Assembly: GCA_041396685.1 (NCBI GenBank)
Contig: JAWKYD010000015.1
Span: forward strand, 1-64,000
DNA: 64,000 bases
Source: JAUIAI01 sp041396685
GTDB taxonomy: Bacteria > Pseudomonadota > Gammaproteobacteria > Burkholderiales > Burkholderiaceae_E
Reading direction: 5' to 3'
Shown here: positions 43,674-53,125 of the stretch, piece by piece
Numbering within the stretch: the first letter of the stretch is position 1
Layout: the number at the start of each line of letters is the position of its first letter
Notes under the pieces: model-generated
What the model was told of the DNA's origin: nothing
What the model saw: only the letters and a program-made list of their open reading frames with translations
The model's database searches: none
Made by a program: the position numbers and the translations under genes

Positions 43674-43952
43674 ATGGCAGACCAAGATTCGGCGTCGCGA
43701 TCCAGTGCACGTCCACCCTTCGGATTCGGTGATCTGCCCGACCGGATGCTCGAAATGCTGCGCGCCAGTCCCGCCGGCGAGATCGAGAAGCACCTGCGCG
43801 CCGGCCTGCAGCAGGGCATCGAGCGGCTGGACCTGGTCACGCGCGAGGAATTCGAGGTGCAGCGTGACATGGTCGAGCGTCTGCGGGCACGCGTCGAGGC
43901 GCTCGAGGCACGGCTGGCCGAGCTGGAGCACCGGGGCGACGAAGAGGCCTGA
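43674..43952 (+). CDS. ubiK: UbiK family ubiquinone-biosynthesis accessory factor
   Basis: The 92-residue protein matches the UbiK/BMFP family: FGFGDLPDRMLEMLRASPAGEIEKH, then REEFEVQRDMVERLRARVEALEARLAELE, a coiled coil. It helps ubiquinone assembly as a trimer at the membrane. ATG 43674 follows a GGGAG site; an in-frame upstream ATG (43605) is not conserved. In many Betaproteobacteria this gene precedes comM, but here comM is 12 kb away at 56107. Confidence 0.88.
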   Translation: MADQDSASRSSARPPFGFGDLPDRMLEMLRASPAGEIEKHLRAGLQQGIERLDLVTREEFEVQRDMVERLRARVEALEARLAELEHRGDEEA

Positions 43953-44111
43953 GGCCGGGCAATCGAGCGCAGCAAGCCCTTACTTCTGGTTGCTGTCATC
44001 GGCCGCCGGCAGCGGCAGTCGTCGACGCCGTCTGTCGGCGATTTCGAGGACAGACAACACGGCCGAAGATTGGCACGATGGGCCTCCCCACGATTTTCCG
44101 AGGAGACCCGA

Positions 44112-45596
44112 ATGGATATCCGGACCCTGGCGTCGGCTGTCGCCGGCCTGTCGCTCGCCGGCCACGCCGGCGCCCAAGCGCCGTCCGAGGTAGCCGCCAT
44201 GGCCGCCGCCGTTTGTTCGGGCAAGCAATCGAGCCAGCAGCTCGTCGAACAGGCGCTCGCACGCGCCGCGAACGCTGAACGACTGAATGCATTCGTGACC
44301 GTGGACGAGGCCGGCGCCCGCGCCTCGGCGCAGGCGCTGGATGCCGGTGCAAAAGACGATCGCTGCCGGCCTCTGGCCGGCGTTCCGATCGTGGTCAAAG
44401 ACAACATCCACGTGGCGGGCCTGCCAAGCACGGCCGGTACACCGGCACTGGCCGATTTCGTCCCCAAGACCGATGCTCCGGTGGTTGCGAAACTGCGCGA
44501 TGCGGGCGCGATCATCCTGGGCAAGACTCAAATGCACGAACTGGCGTTCGGCATTTCCGGCTACAACCCCGCCTTCACCAAACCCGATCATGTCGGGGTG
44601 CGCAATGCCTACGACCCGGCGCGCGCTGCCGGCGGTTCCTCGTCCGGTTCCGGCGCCGCGATCGGCGCGCATATCGTGGCGGCCGGTCTGGGTACCGACA
44701 CCGGCGGCTCCGTTCGCATTCCTTGCGCCTTCAATGGCTGCGCCAGCCTGCGCCCGACGATCGGCCGCTATCCGGCGCAGGGCATCGCACCGATCTCGCA
44801 CACGCGCGACACCCCCGGTCCGATGGCCTTGTCGGTCGCCGACGTCGAATTGCTCGACCGGGTCATCTCCGATGCGAAGAGCGCCTCGGCGGCCGATCCG
44901 AAGGGACTGCGCCTGGGCCTGGTAGACACCATGCTGCTCAATCTGGACGACGACACCCGGCAGGTGTTCGAGGCGGCACTCGAGAAGTTGCGCCAGGCCG
45001 GGGTCGAGATCGTGCCGATCTCGGCGCCCGAGCTGATGGCCCTGAATAACGTGGTCAGCTTCCCGATCGCGCTCACCGAAGCGCGCACCGACATGGTCGA
45101 CTACCTGGCGCGCTACGAAACCGGGGTCGGCATCGAAGCGCTGACCGCCGCGATCGTCAGTCCCGACGTCAAGGGTACCTACCAGGGTCTGGTCCTGCCC
45201 GGCAAGCTGCCCGGGCCGGACAACACGGTGGTCGATGCGCAACCCATCTACGAAACGGCCGTCGGGGTGGGCCGGGACAAGCTGCGCGATCGCTATCGTC
45301 AGCTGTTCACCGAGAATCGCGTCGAGGCATTGGTGTTCCCGACGGTGCCCGTCGTCGCCCTCGCCGCCGGACCCGACTCGAGCAGCCTGGAAAACTTCGG
45401 CCTGGTCATCCAGAACACCGACCCCGGCAGTAATGCCGGCATTCCCGGGCTGCAGATTCCGGCCGGGCTCGGGCCCCGCACCGGCCTGCCGGTGGGCCTC
45501 GAAATAGACGGGCCCGCCGACAGTGACCGCCGCCTGATCGAGATCGGTCTGATGATCGAGTCGAGACTGGGCAGATTGCCGGCACCGAAACCCTGA
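44112..45596 (+). CDS. Exported amidase (indoleacetamide-hydrolase-like)
   Basis: The 494-residue amidase-signature enzyme has the Ser-cisSer-Lys triad regions: VVKDNIHVAG (Lys), AAGGSSSGSGAAIGA and GLGTDTGGSVRIPCAFNG (both serines). It begins with a signal peptide (ASAVAGLSLAGHAGAQA), so it acts in the periplasm, whereas most relatives are cytoplasmic. The middle resembles indoleacetamide hydrolases. The start follows AGGAGAC. It is convergent with the LuxR gene, 12 bases away, and is the first gene of the 44–56 kb accessory segment. Confidence 0.85.
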   Translation: MDIRTLASAVAGLSLAGHAGAQAPSEVAAMAAAVCSGKQSSQQLVEQALARAANAERLNAFVTVDEAGARASAQALDAGAKDDRCRPLAGVPIVVKDNIHVAGLPSTAGTPALADFVPKTDAPVVAKLRDAGAIILGKTQMHELAFGISGYNPAFTKPDHVGVRNAYDPARAAGGSSSGSGAAIGAHIVAAGLGTDTGGSVRIPCAFNGCASLRPTIGRYPAQGIAPISHTRDTPGPMALSVADVELLDRVISDAKSASAADPKGLRLGLVDTMLLNLDDDTRQVFEAALEKLRQAGVEIVPISAPELMALNNVVSFPIALTEARTDMVDYLARYETGVGIEALTAAIVSPDVKGTYQGLVLPGKLPGPDNTVVDAQPIYETAVGVGRDKLRDRYRQLFTENRVEALVFPTVPVVALAAGPDSSSLENFGLVIQNTDPGSNAGIPGLQIPAGLGPRTGLPVGLEIDGPADSDRRLIEIGLMIESRLGRLPAPKP

Positions 45597-45608
45597 GCGC
45601 GCAAGCGT

Positions 45609-46367
45609 TCAGAAATCGTGTCTGCCGGGCCCATCCCCGCCCGACGGCTCGTTGGCAGCCCACCGGGCAAGACCGGCCCGACGGTTCGCGCCGGTCTTTT
45701 CGAACAGCCGGTTCAGGTAGGTTCGTACCGTACTGGTCGAAATACCCAGTCGAGCCGCGATCTCCTTGTCGGTCAGACCGCGCAACACCGCCCGCGCGAC
45801 CTCGCGTTCGCGCGGCGTGATGCTGCTCGACCGAGGATGATCACCGACGACGGCGTGCGCGCGGCGCAGCGCACCGACCAGCGAGGGTTCGATCAGGTCG
45901 AGCAACTGCTCGTCGTGGGTCGTGAAATCGCGGCGGCTGCGGTCGCGCCAGATACGCAGATCGCCGAGCGCGCGCGCACCGTCGAAGACATGCAGGTTGA
46001 TGCCCCAACAGAGACCGTCGCGGTGAAGGAAGTCATTGAAGAACTCGGTTCGCTCGAGTTCGCGGTGCGGCATGATCTTGCTGACCGCGGTGGCCCGTCG
46101 GCGGGACTGCAGGGTGAACGTGATCGGATCGCGAAACTGATACCAGGCATCGTATCGGGCGAGATTGTCGGCCGACATGTTCAGCCAGACGCCGTCGCCG
46201 AAACGGGCCGCCTGGGCGTCCCAGACGAACGACGCAAACTGGTCGGCACGCAGGAGATCGAGCAAAGCCCGCCCCAGCGCAAGGCGGACCTCACGCTCGT
46301 TCAGGTCATCGGCCAACACGGCGAAGACTCGCCGCAGGGCCAATCGCTCAGCGCCCGAGACGTACAT
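45609..46367 (-). CDS. LuxR-family transcriptional regulator
   Basis: The 252-residue protein has an N-terminal sensory region of about 175 residues, with no obvious acyl-homoserine-lactone signature, and a C-terminal LuxR helix-turn-helix: ITPREREVARAVLRGL, DKEIAARLGISTSTVRTYLNRLFEKTGA (about 185–230). It is divergent from the RND efflux genes, with 261 bases between the starts, and may control them or the adjacent amidase. Confidence 0.85.
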   Translation of the reverse strand: MYVSGAERLALRRVFAVLADDLNEREVRLALGRALLDLLRADQFASFVWDAQAARFGDGVWLNMSADNLARYDAWYQFRDPITFTLQSRRRATAVSKIMPHRELERTEFFNDFLHRDGLCWGINLHVFDGARALGDLRIWRDRSRRDFTTHDEQLLDLIEPSLVGALRRAHAVVGDHPRSSSITPREREVARAVLRGLTDKEIAARLGISTSTVRTYLNRLFEKTGANRRAGLARWAANEPSGGDGPGRHDF

Positions 46368-46628
46368 CGACCAATCATAGTGCGAGCCCGGGCAGCCGCG
46401 CGGAATTGACGGGCTTTCGAATGCCCTTGCCGTACCGTCGACCGCGCGCCATCGCCGCGTGCTCGCAAGAACGCCGGGCACTGTCGGCCGTGCTGACACC
46501 ACGGTCCCGATTTGCGTCCAACCCAACGGACCGGTCACGAATGTCCCGCCCAAGCCTCGGCGAATGGTGATCGCGACGCACTGCCGCATAGAATCTTTTT
46601 TCTCCGCCCGGATTCGGCGAACTTCCCG

Positions 46629-47753
46629 ATGTTCAAGAAAATTGCCCTCACCCTGATCGGCATCGTCCTCGTCGTGGGCGGGCTGGCGTTCGCCAAGCTG
46701 GGACAGTTCAAGGCGATGGCGGCGGCCGCCGAGCAGATGCGACCACCGCCGGAGACGGTCACCGCCACCCCGGTTCGCCAGGATCGCTGGGAGCGCACGA
46801 TTTCGGCCATCGGCACGATGAGCGCCGTGCGCGGCGTGACGGTCTCGGCCGAGACCGGCGGTCGCATCCAGCGGATCGCGTTCGAGTCGGGTGCCGCCGT
46901 CGAGGCGGGGCAGGTTCTCGTTGAACTGGACACCTCGACCGAAGTCGCCCAGCGACGTTCGGCCGAGGCCGCCGCGGCGCTGGCCACGGCAAACCTGCAG
47001 CGCACCACCGAGCTGGCCAAGCGCAAGCTCGTCTCGCCGGCCGAGGTCGATACCGCCCGTGCGCAGGCGCGCGAAGCCGAGGCACAGGTGCAGATCGTTC
47101 GTGCGGCGCTTGCGCTCAAGACCATCAGGGCGCCGTTCGCAGGCAAACTCGGCATCAGCCAGGTCCAGCTCGGACAGGTGTTGCGTCAGGGCGATCCGGT
47201 GGTTGCGTTGCAGACCGTCGATCCGATCCACGTCGATTTCGCGTTGCCACAGCAGGCGCTGGCCCAGGTCGCGGCCGGCCAGGTGGTGCGGGTGACCACC
47301 GACGCCGCGCCGGGCGAGCGTTTCGAGGGCCGCGTCAACGCGGTCAGCCCGCTGGTCGACGAGGTCAGCCGCACGGCGCGCGTGCAAGCACGCGTGCCCA
47401 ATCCGGCAGGGCGGCTGCGCGCCGGCATGTTCGTCAATGTCGATGTCGTGCTGCCCGACCCACGCGACGTTCTCATGGTGCCCGCCACCGCGGTCAATTT
47501 CGCACCCTTCGGCAATTCGGTGTTCGTGATCGAACCGGCCCAGGAGGGCGGCGACAAACCGCGCACTCTGCGGCAGCAGTTCGTGCAACTCGGCGAACGA
47601 CGCGGCGATTTCGTCGAGGTCCTCGGCGGGGTGAAGGCCGGCGATGAGGTGGTCACGAGCGGCGTGTTCAAGCTGCGCTCCGGAATGCCCGTGCAGATCG
47701 ACAACACCCTGGCGCCCAAGCCCGAGCTGGCCCCCAGGCCGGCCAACACCTGA
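46629..47753 (+). CDS. RND efflux periplasmic adaptor (MFP)
   Basis: The 374-residue protein has an N-terminal anchor (IALTLIGIVLVVGGLAFA), a barrel-sandwich domain with GGRIQRIAFESGAAVEAGQVLVELD (about 83–107), a short hairpin of alanine-rich helix, and a beta-barrel with VSPLVDEVSRTARVQARV. It bridges the inner-membrane pump to an outer-membrane channel. The pump gene follows 14 bases later. No outer-membrane TolC-type gene accompanies it. Confidence 0.9.
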   Translation: MFKKIALTLIGIVLVVGGLAFAKLGQFKAMAAAAEQMRPPPETVTATPVRQDRWERTISAIGTMSAVRGVTVSAETGGRIQRIAFESGAAVEAGQVLVELDTSTEVAQRRSAEAAAALATANLQRTTELAKRKLVSPAEVDTARAQAREAEAQVQIVRAALALKTIRAPFAGKLGISQVQLGQVLRQGDPVVALQTVDPIHVDFALPQQALAQVAAGQVVRVTTDAAPGERFEGRVNAVSPLVDEVSRTARVQARVPNPAGRLRAGMFVNVDVVLPDPRDVLMVPATAVNFAPFGNSVFVIEPAQEGGDKPRTLRQQFVQLGERRGDFVEVLGGVKAGDEVVTSGVFKLRSGMPVQIDNTLAPKPELAPRPANT

Positions 47754-47767
47754 GCGCCGGAGGCGAC

Positions 47768-50700
47768 ATGCGCTTCACCGATCTGTTCATCGGACGGCCG
47801 GTACTGGCGATCGTCGTCAACCTGATCATCGTCGTGGCCGGTCTGGCGTCCTGGTATTCGCTGAGCGTGCGCCAGTATCCACGCAGCGAAAGCGCCACCG
47901 TGCAGGTCAGCACCGCCTACGTGGGCGCGAGCGCCGAACTCGTTCGCGGTTTCGTGACCACCCCGCTCGAGCGCGCGATCGGTTCGGCCGAGGGCATCGA
48001 CTATCTCGAGTCCAAGAGCCTGCAAGGCTTCTCGATCATCAATGCACGCCTGAAGCTCAACGTCGATTCGACCAAGGCGCTGGCGGACATCACCTCGAAG
48101 GTCAACCAGGTCCGCAACGATCTGCCCACCGAGGCGCAGGTACCCTCCATCAGCGTGCAGTCGGCCGATTCGCAGTTCGCTGCCGCCTATCTGAGTTTCG
48201 TGTCCGACATCCTCACGCAACAGGAGATCACCGACTACCTGAGCCGCGTGGTCCAGCCCCGCCTGGGCGCGGTGGCCGGGGTGCAACGCATCGAGATCTT
48301 CGGCGCGCGCACGTTCGCGATGCGGGTCTGGCTGGACACCGCGCGCATGGCTGCGCTCAATGTCACGGCCACCCAGGTGCGCCAGGCGCTGGTGGCCAAC
48401 AACTATCTGGCCGCGATCGGCTCTTCGAAGGGCGCGCTGGTATCCACCAACCTGAATGCCAATGCCGATCTGCATACGCCCGAGGAGTTCCGTCGGCTGG
48501 TGATCTACCGCCAGGGAGACACGCTGGTGCGGCTCGGCGATGTCGCGCGCGTCGAACTGGGCGCAGAAGACTACGACACGGTGGTGCGCTATTCGGGCCG
48601 CACGGCGGTATTCATCGGCGTGTTTCCGCAACCCAACGCCAACATCATCGACGTCATCGATGCGGTGCGCGAGGAACTCGGCTATCTGCAACGCGATCTG
48701 CCCACCGGGTTGGAGGCGAGCATCGGTTACGACGCCTCGGCGTACGTCAGCGACGCGATCGAAGAAGTCACGGGCACCCTGGTCGAGACCTTGCTGATCG
48801 TGGTCGCGGTGATTTTCGTGTTTCTGGGCACGTTCCGCTCGGTGCTGGTGCCTGTAATGGCCATTCCGGTGTCGCTGATCGGCGCGATCTTCCTGATGCA
48901 GGTGTTCGGCTTCACGTTGAATCTGCTCACCCTGCTGGCGATCGTGCTGTCCGTCGGCCTGGTCGTCGACGACGCGATCGTGGTCGTCGAGAACGTCGAG
49001 CGCCACCTGCGCGAAGGACTGTCGCGGATCGAGGCGGCCAGGCTCGGCGCACGCGAACTGGTCGGCCCGGTGGTGGCCATGACCGTGACCCTGATCGCGG
49101 TCTATGTCCCGATCGGCCTGCAAGGTGGTCTGACCGGATCCCTGTTCCGCGAGTTCGCGTTTACCCTGGCCGGCGCCGTGACCATTTCGGGCGTGGTCGC
49201 CCTGACCTTGTCGCCCGTCATGTCGTCGCGGCTGCTGCAGGCCGACGGCGGCCACGCACGCGGCATTGCCGGCTTCGTGAACCGCACGTTCGACCGGCTG
49301 CGCGACGCCTATGGTCGCGCGCTCGCCGCCACCTTGCGCGCGCGCCCGGCCATGTACCTGCTATGGGTCGTCATCGCCGTCTGCACGGTGCCGATGTACA
49401 TGTTCTCGCCCAAAGAGCTCGCGCCCACCGAAGACCAGAGCGTGCTGTTCGGCATCATCAACACCGCGGCCAATGCCACGGCCGAACAAAACGGCATCTA
49501 TGCGCGCGCCACCGAGACCACGATGCTCGAAACACCCGAGGCGGAGCTGACCTTCCAGTTCCTGTTTCCGCCCTCCATTGGCGCGACGCTCGGCGCCGAC
49601 GGTTTTTCGGGAGTGGTATTCGAGCCCTGGGGTAAGCGCACGCGCACGGTCAGCCAGATCCTGCCCGAGGTCCAGGCCAGGCTGAGCACCATTCCCGGCA
49701 TCCAGATGTTCGTCACCCAGCCACCGGCCTTGCCGGGTGGCAGCAACTTCCCGGTCGAATTCGTGCTCACCTCGACCGGCGACGAAGGTCAGCTGCTCCA
49801 GGCCGCTCAGACGCTCCAGCAGAGGGCGGCTCAGAGCGGCTTGTTCTTCTTTCCCCCGATCATCGACATGAAGTTCGACCAGCCGCAGGCCACGGTCATG
49901 ATCGACCGCGACAAGGTTGCCGCGCTGGGGCTGAGCCTCGCGCAGGTCGGCGCCGACATGGCCGCCGCCATCGGCGGCAACTTCGTCAACCGATTCAACA
50001 TGGATGGGCGCAGCTACAAGGTCATTCCGCAGGTGCAGCGCACCGACCGGCTGAACCCGGAGCAACTCGAGCGACTGCATGTCCGCGCGCCCGACGGTCG
50101 CATGATCCCGCTGTCCGCGGTCGCCCACATCGAGCACTCGGTGGTACCGCGATCGCTGAACCGCTTTCAGCAACTCAATGCCGTGCGGCTGTCAGGTATG
50201 CCTTCGCGTACCCTCGACGAGTCGCTCAACTTCCTCGAGAAGACGGCCCGTGAGGTGCTGCCGCCGGGCTTCGGCGTCGACTACGTCGGCGAGTCGCGCC
50301 AGCTGCGCACCGAGGGCAACAAGTTCCTGCCGGCGTTCTCGATGGCGGTGCTGCTGATTTTCCTGGCGTTGTCGGTGCAGTTCAATTCGTTTCGCGATCC
50401 GTTCGTGATCCTGGCCGGGTCGGTCCCGCTAGCGATGTTCGGTGCGCTGATCTTCACCTTCCTGAAGATGCCCGATCCGAACACGCCCTACTGGACCAGC
50501 GGCTGGACCACGACCATGAACATCTACGCCCAGGTCGGGCTGGTGACGCTGGTCGGTCTGATCGCCAAGAACGGCATTTTGATCGTCGAGTTCGCCAACA
50601 AGCTGCAGGAGCAGGGTCAGGACAAGATCGGCGCCGTGCACGATGCCGCGATGACGCGGCTTCGGCCCGTGCTGATGACATCGGTCGCCACGATCGCGGG

Positions 50701-50923
50701 TCACTTCCCGCTCGTGCTGGTGAGCGGCGCCGGCGCCGCTGCGCGAAACTCCATTGGTCTGGTGCTGGTGGGCGGCATGGCGATCGGCACTTTGTTCACC
50801 TTGTTCATCGTGCCGTCGCTGTACGTCCTGCTGGCACGCGACCATGGTCGGGCGCGTGCGGCTGCCCCGGGCGGTGACAAGGGCGCTACGACCGGCCAGG
50901 GCCTGGCGGCCGACCAGCACTGA
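47768..50923 (+). CDS. RND efflux pump, HAE1/AcrB-type
   Basis: The 1051-residue protein has 12 membrane helices in two halves with large periplasmic loops. Hallmarks are FIGRPVLAIVVNLIIV at the N-terminus, the TM4 proton-relay GLVVDDAIVVVENVERHL, and ARPAMYLLWVVIAVC at the second half. It should export hydrophobic compounds, driven by protons. Periplasmic loop sequence is typical of the MexB/VexF group. It forms a two-gene operon with the adaptor. Confidence 0.93.
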   Translation: MRFTDLFIGRPVLAIVVNLIIVVAGLASWYSLSVRQYPRSESATVQVSTAYVGASAELVRGFVTTPLERAIGSAEGIDYLESKSLQGFSIINARLKLNVDSTKALADITSKVNQVRNDLPTEAQVPSISVQSADSQFAAAYLSFVSDILTQQEITDYLSRVVQPRLGAVAGVQRIEIFGARTFAMRVWLDTARMAALNVTATQVRQALVANNYLAAIGSSKGALVSTNLNANADLHTPEEFRRLVIYRQGDTLVRLGDVARVELGAEDYDTVVRYSGRTAVFIGVFPQPNANIIDVIDAVREELGYLQRDLPTGLEASIGYDASAYVSDAIEEVTGTLVETLLIVVAVIFVFLGTFRSVLVPVMAIPVSLIGAIFLMQVFGFTLNLLTLLAIVLSVGLVVDDAIVVVENVERHLREGLSRIEAARLGARELVGPVVAMTVTLIAVYVPIGLQGGLTGSLFREFAFTLAGAVTISGVVALTLSPVMSSRLLQADGGHARGIAGFVNRTFDRLRDAYGRALAATLRARPAMYLLWVVIAVCTVPMYMFSPKELAPTEDQSVLFGIINTAANATAEQNGIYARATETTMLETPEAELTFQFLFPPSIGATLGADGFSGVVFEPWGKRTRTVSQILPEVQARLSTIPGIQMFVTQPPALPGGSNFPVEFVLTSTGDEGQLLQAAQTLQQRAAQSGLFFFPPIIDMKFDQPQATVMIDRDKVAALGLSLAQVGADMAAAIGGNFVNRFNMDGRSYKVIPQVQRTDRLNPEQLERLHVRAPDGRMIPLSAVAHIEHSVVPRSLNRFQQLNAVRLSGMPSRTLDESLNFLEKTAREVLPPGFGVDYVGESRQLRTEGNKFLPAFSMAVLLIFLALSVQFNSFRDPFVILAGSVPLAMFGALIFTFLKMPDPNTPYWTSGWTTTMNIYAQVGLVTLVGLIAKNGILIVEFANKLQEQGQDKIGAVHDAAMTRLRPVLMTSVATIAGHFPLVLVSGAGAAARNSIGLVLVGGMAIGTLFTLFIVPSLYVLLARDHGRARAAAPGGDKGATTGQGLAADQH

Positions 50924-51044
50924 ACCGAGCCGAACGGCAAACAGGCGGGCATTGAACCCGTCTGCGGCGCGATGCGACCAAGGGTCATGTCCGGCCCATC
51001 CCTGGCCGGTGAACCCGCCCGGCGAACCGGGCCAGGATCCGACC

Positions 51045-51227
51045 ATGAGCCGCCCGCGCCCCCGTCAAAGCGCCACAATCACCCGCTTGGTCGCTGCCGC
51101 ATTGATCCTGATCGTGTTCATCGGTGACCGCGGTGTGCGCCCGCCCCGCAGGCTGACCGACGAAACAGCGAGCGCCGTCACGGCAAGCGAATCGTTCGAT
51201 CCGAACGCCGCCGGCCACGGCGACTGA
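51045..51227 (+). CDS. Small single-helix membrane protein, unknown
   Basis: A 60-residue frame begins after an AGGA site. It has a basic N-terminus (SRPRPRQSATITR), one hydrophobic segment (LVAAALILIVFIG, about 15–27) and a polar tail. No family is recognised, and it may be non-coding. It lies 122 bases after the RND pump. Confidence 0.3.
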   Translation: MSRPRPRQSATITRLVAAALILIVFIGDRGVRPPRRLTDETASAVTASESFDPNAAGHGD

Positions 51228-51583
51228 AGCAACACTGCCATCGGCCTGCCGGTGCACCGTCGGGCGATATGCAACCGGGCGCCGCGATTTGTCGTGCGCT
51301 GATTCGCCGGCCGCGAATGTTGCCGCTCGTCGAGTCATTTGATGCCCTCGATGCAAACACCCGCGAAGAATTCAGGTGCACCGGCGCGATACCCGGGCGC
51401 CACCATCACCCACCGGACGGGCCACTTGCCCCCGAAACCGTATATGCGCAGCCACCCGCCAGTCTCGTTCACGATTCACGGCTGAGAATTGGATACCAGC
51501 GTCCGCCGTGACGCATCGCGAGCCGGCGAGTGACCTGAATTTCAAACCCTACGCAGCCGGGACTCTACACGGGCGCGGTCTCC
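51228..51583. other. Gene-poor stretch, less GC-rich
   Basis: 356 bases with no supported gene. Base composition is visibly lower in GC than in the core, in keeping with acquired DNA. Confidence 0.4.
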
Positions 51584-51823
51584 CTAGGCATATACGCCGT
51601 GCATGAGGTAGTACGTGAAGGCCAATGCAAGCGCGCAGAAAATGGCAGGCGGTATCCACCTGCGATCACGACGAAGAACGCGGTCACAGGCCGAGCAGTA
51701 GACGGAGTCCGGCCAGAAATTCCCTTCGTCGTAGCAACCCTTGATGACGGGTTGCATCGTGGTCCGGCAGTGACGACAGGTCTCACTGAAATGGGCGGAG
51801 TGGCTAGTGCGGATGGCGGTCAT
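51584..51823 (-). CDS. Small zinc-ribbon membrane protein
   Basis: The 79-residue protein carries CRHC (about 16–19) and CSAC (about 43–46), a likely zinc ribbon, then one transmembrane helix (IPPAIFCALALAFTYYL) near the C-terminus. The orderly domain layout argues that it is real, but no ribosome site stands out. Its ATG overlaps by 4 bases the end of another open frame (51820–52047) that I could not support. Confidence 0.45.
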   Translation of the reverse strand: MTAIRTSHSAHFSETCRHCRTTMQPVIKGCYDEGNFWPDSVYCSACDRVLRRDRRWIPPAIFCALALAFTYYLMHGVYA

Positions 51824-53125
51824 GACAACATCTCAGAGAACGGAGCGGGCAAGTACATTACCCGCACTCGTTGCGCAGGTCTACCCGTCGGACCGAAGAC
51901 GGTGGATAGAATTTTCCACTCCGAGGAAAGTCGGCCGTTCAGAACAAATAGTCTGAAAACCCCAGGCACGTCGACCGGATAAATAGGGCAAGCGCCTACC
52001 ATGTAATGCTTCGACGACATATTGGGAAAAAGCGCATTTTGATCCACACCGTGAACTGGAGCTTCGGCAGGCTCTGGGGAATACTGTCCCGATTTCCTTG
52101 TCGGCGCACTCCTTCAGTACTCGGGTGGTTGGGGTGAATGAAAAACCGCCCTGACACCACACCCAGGGTGAACAAGATCGCCGTGTACATCATCATGCAC
52201 ATCTTTGCGAACGTGGCGGCGAGCCCGGGCCTCACCGTTATCCAGCCATAGCTGCCGTTCCAGCCAATCGGTGGTCGTCGTCGAAAAGGGCCGCCTCATA
52301 CGGCCTGCTTCTTTCCTGCTAAACGCTTCATTTCGGTATTTAGCCTGCGCCCACCGAATTTGCCTCACCCGGCGCGAAACCGGTTTCGTCCGCGATCGAA
52401 TATCGGCCTGTCGCGACCAGCTCGCGATATGGTCCTGATTTGTGGGCGACCGTTGCGTTGCTCGAGGGGAAGCCGGACGTCGGCACTCGAAGCGACGAGA
52501 GCCCGGGCGGCCGCCGAATCCGTCGGACCCTGCTCTTGCGACCCGGTAGCAAGGTTCCGCCAGTCGGTTCGCCGTCACCCGAGCGCTTCCGCAGGACAAT
52601 CTTCTTGGACGACTGTGTGCGACCACTTACTTTGCTCGCAACAACCGTCAGCAGGCTTTCTTTCGGCCTGGACCGCCATTCCCGGGCCGCGTCTGGCTCC
52701 GTCGTTCGGGCCACCTTGGGAGGGACGTGATCACCACACGAGCGGAGCCCAATGGCCGTCCAGGCGCCCACGGGTGCCGCGCCTTTCTCCTTTGACGATT
52801 GGCCAACGGATCACGACCGTTGAATCGACGCGCAGCAGCAGCAGTAATGCACCGTCAGCGATTGCTCACTCTCGTCAAGAAGGCTCAATTTCTGCCTCAT
52901 CGCTCGAGATGATCGCGCCCAACCCGCCTCGATGCAGAACACCCTGCCATCGCTGCCGCTCGGCCACGAGCGCGGTCCCATCAGACGTCGCCAGAAGGCG
53001 GTTGCCTTAGCGCCGCCCTGTGACCCGAATGCGGCATACTGCCCGTATCGGTCGCACACACTCTCCTGCTTCAGGGTCGGGTCGAGAGCGGTTGCACGTC
53101 AAGGTATCTGCCTGATCGGACTGTC
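51824..53125. other. 1.3-kb stretch without a supported gene
   Basis: Several short frames occur on both strands. One on the minus strand (51996–52235) has a hydrophobic run (YTAILFTLGVVSGRFF) that could be the remains of a small membrane protein. None has a ribosome site or recognised domain. Composition is mixed and AT-richer than the flanks. Confidence 0.4.

Noticed and set aside
51820..52047. 75-codon minus-strand frame overlapping the zinc-ribbon gene by ATGA
   Set aside because: The overlap looks operon-like, but there is no recognised domain or ribosome site, and it overlaps another frame; left as unsupported.
52114..52626. 170-codon minus-strand frame in the gene-poor region
   Set aside because: Composition is Arg/Ser-rich and shadow-like, with no homology.
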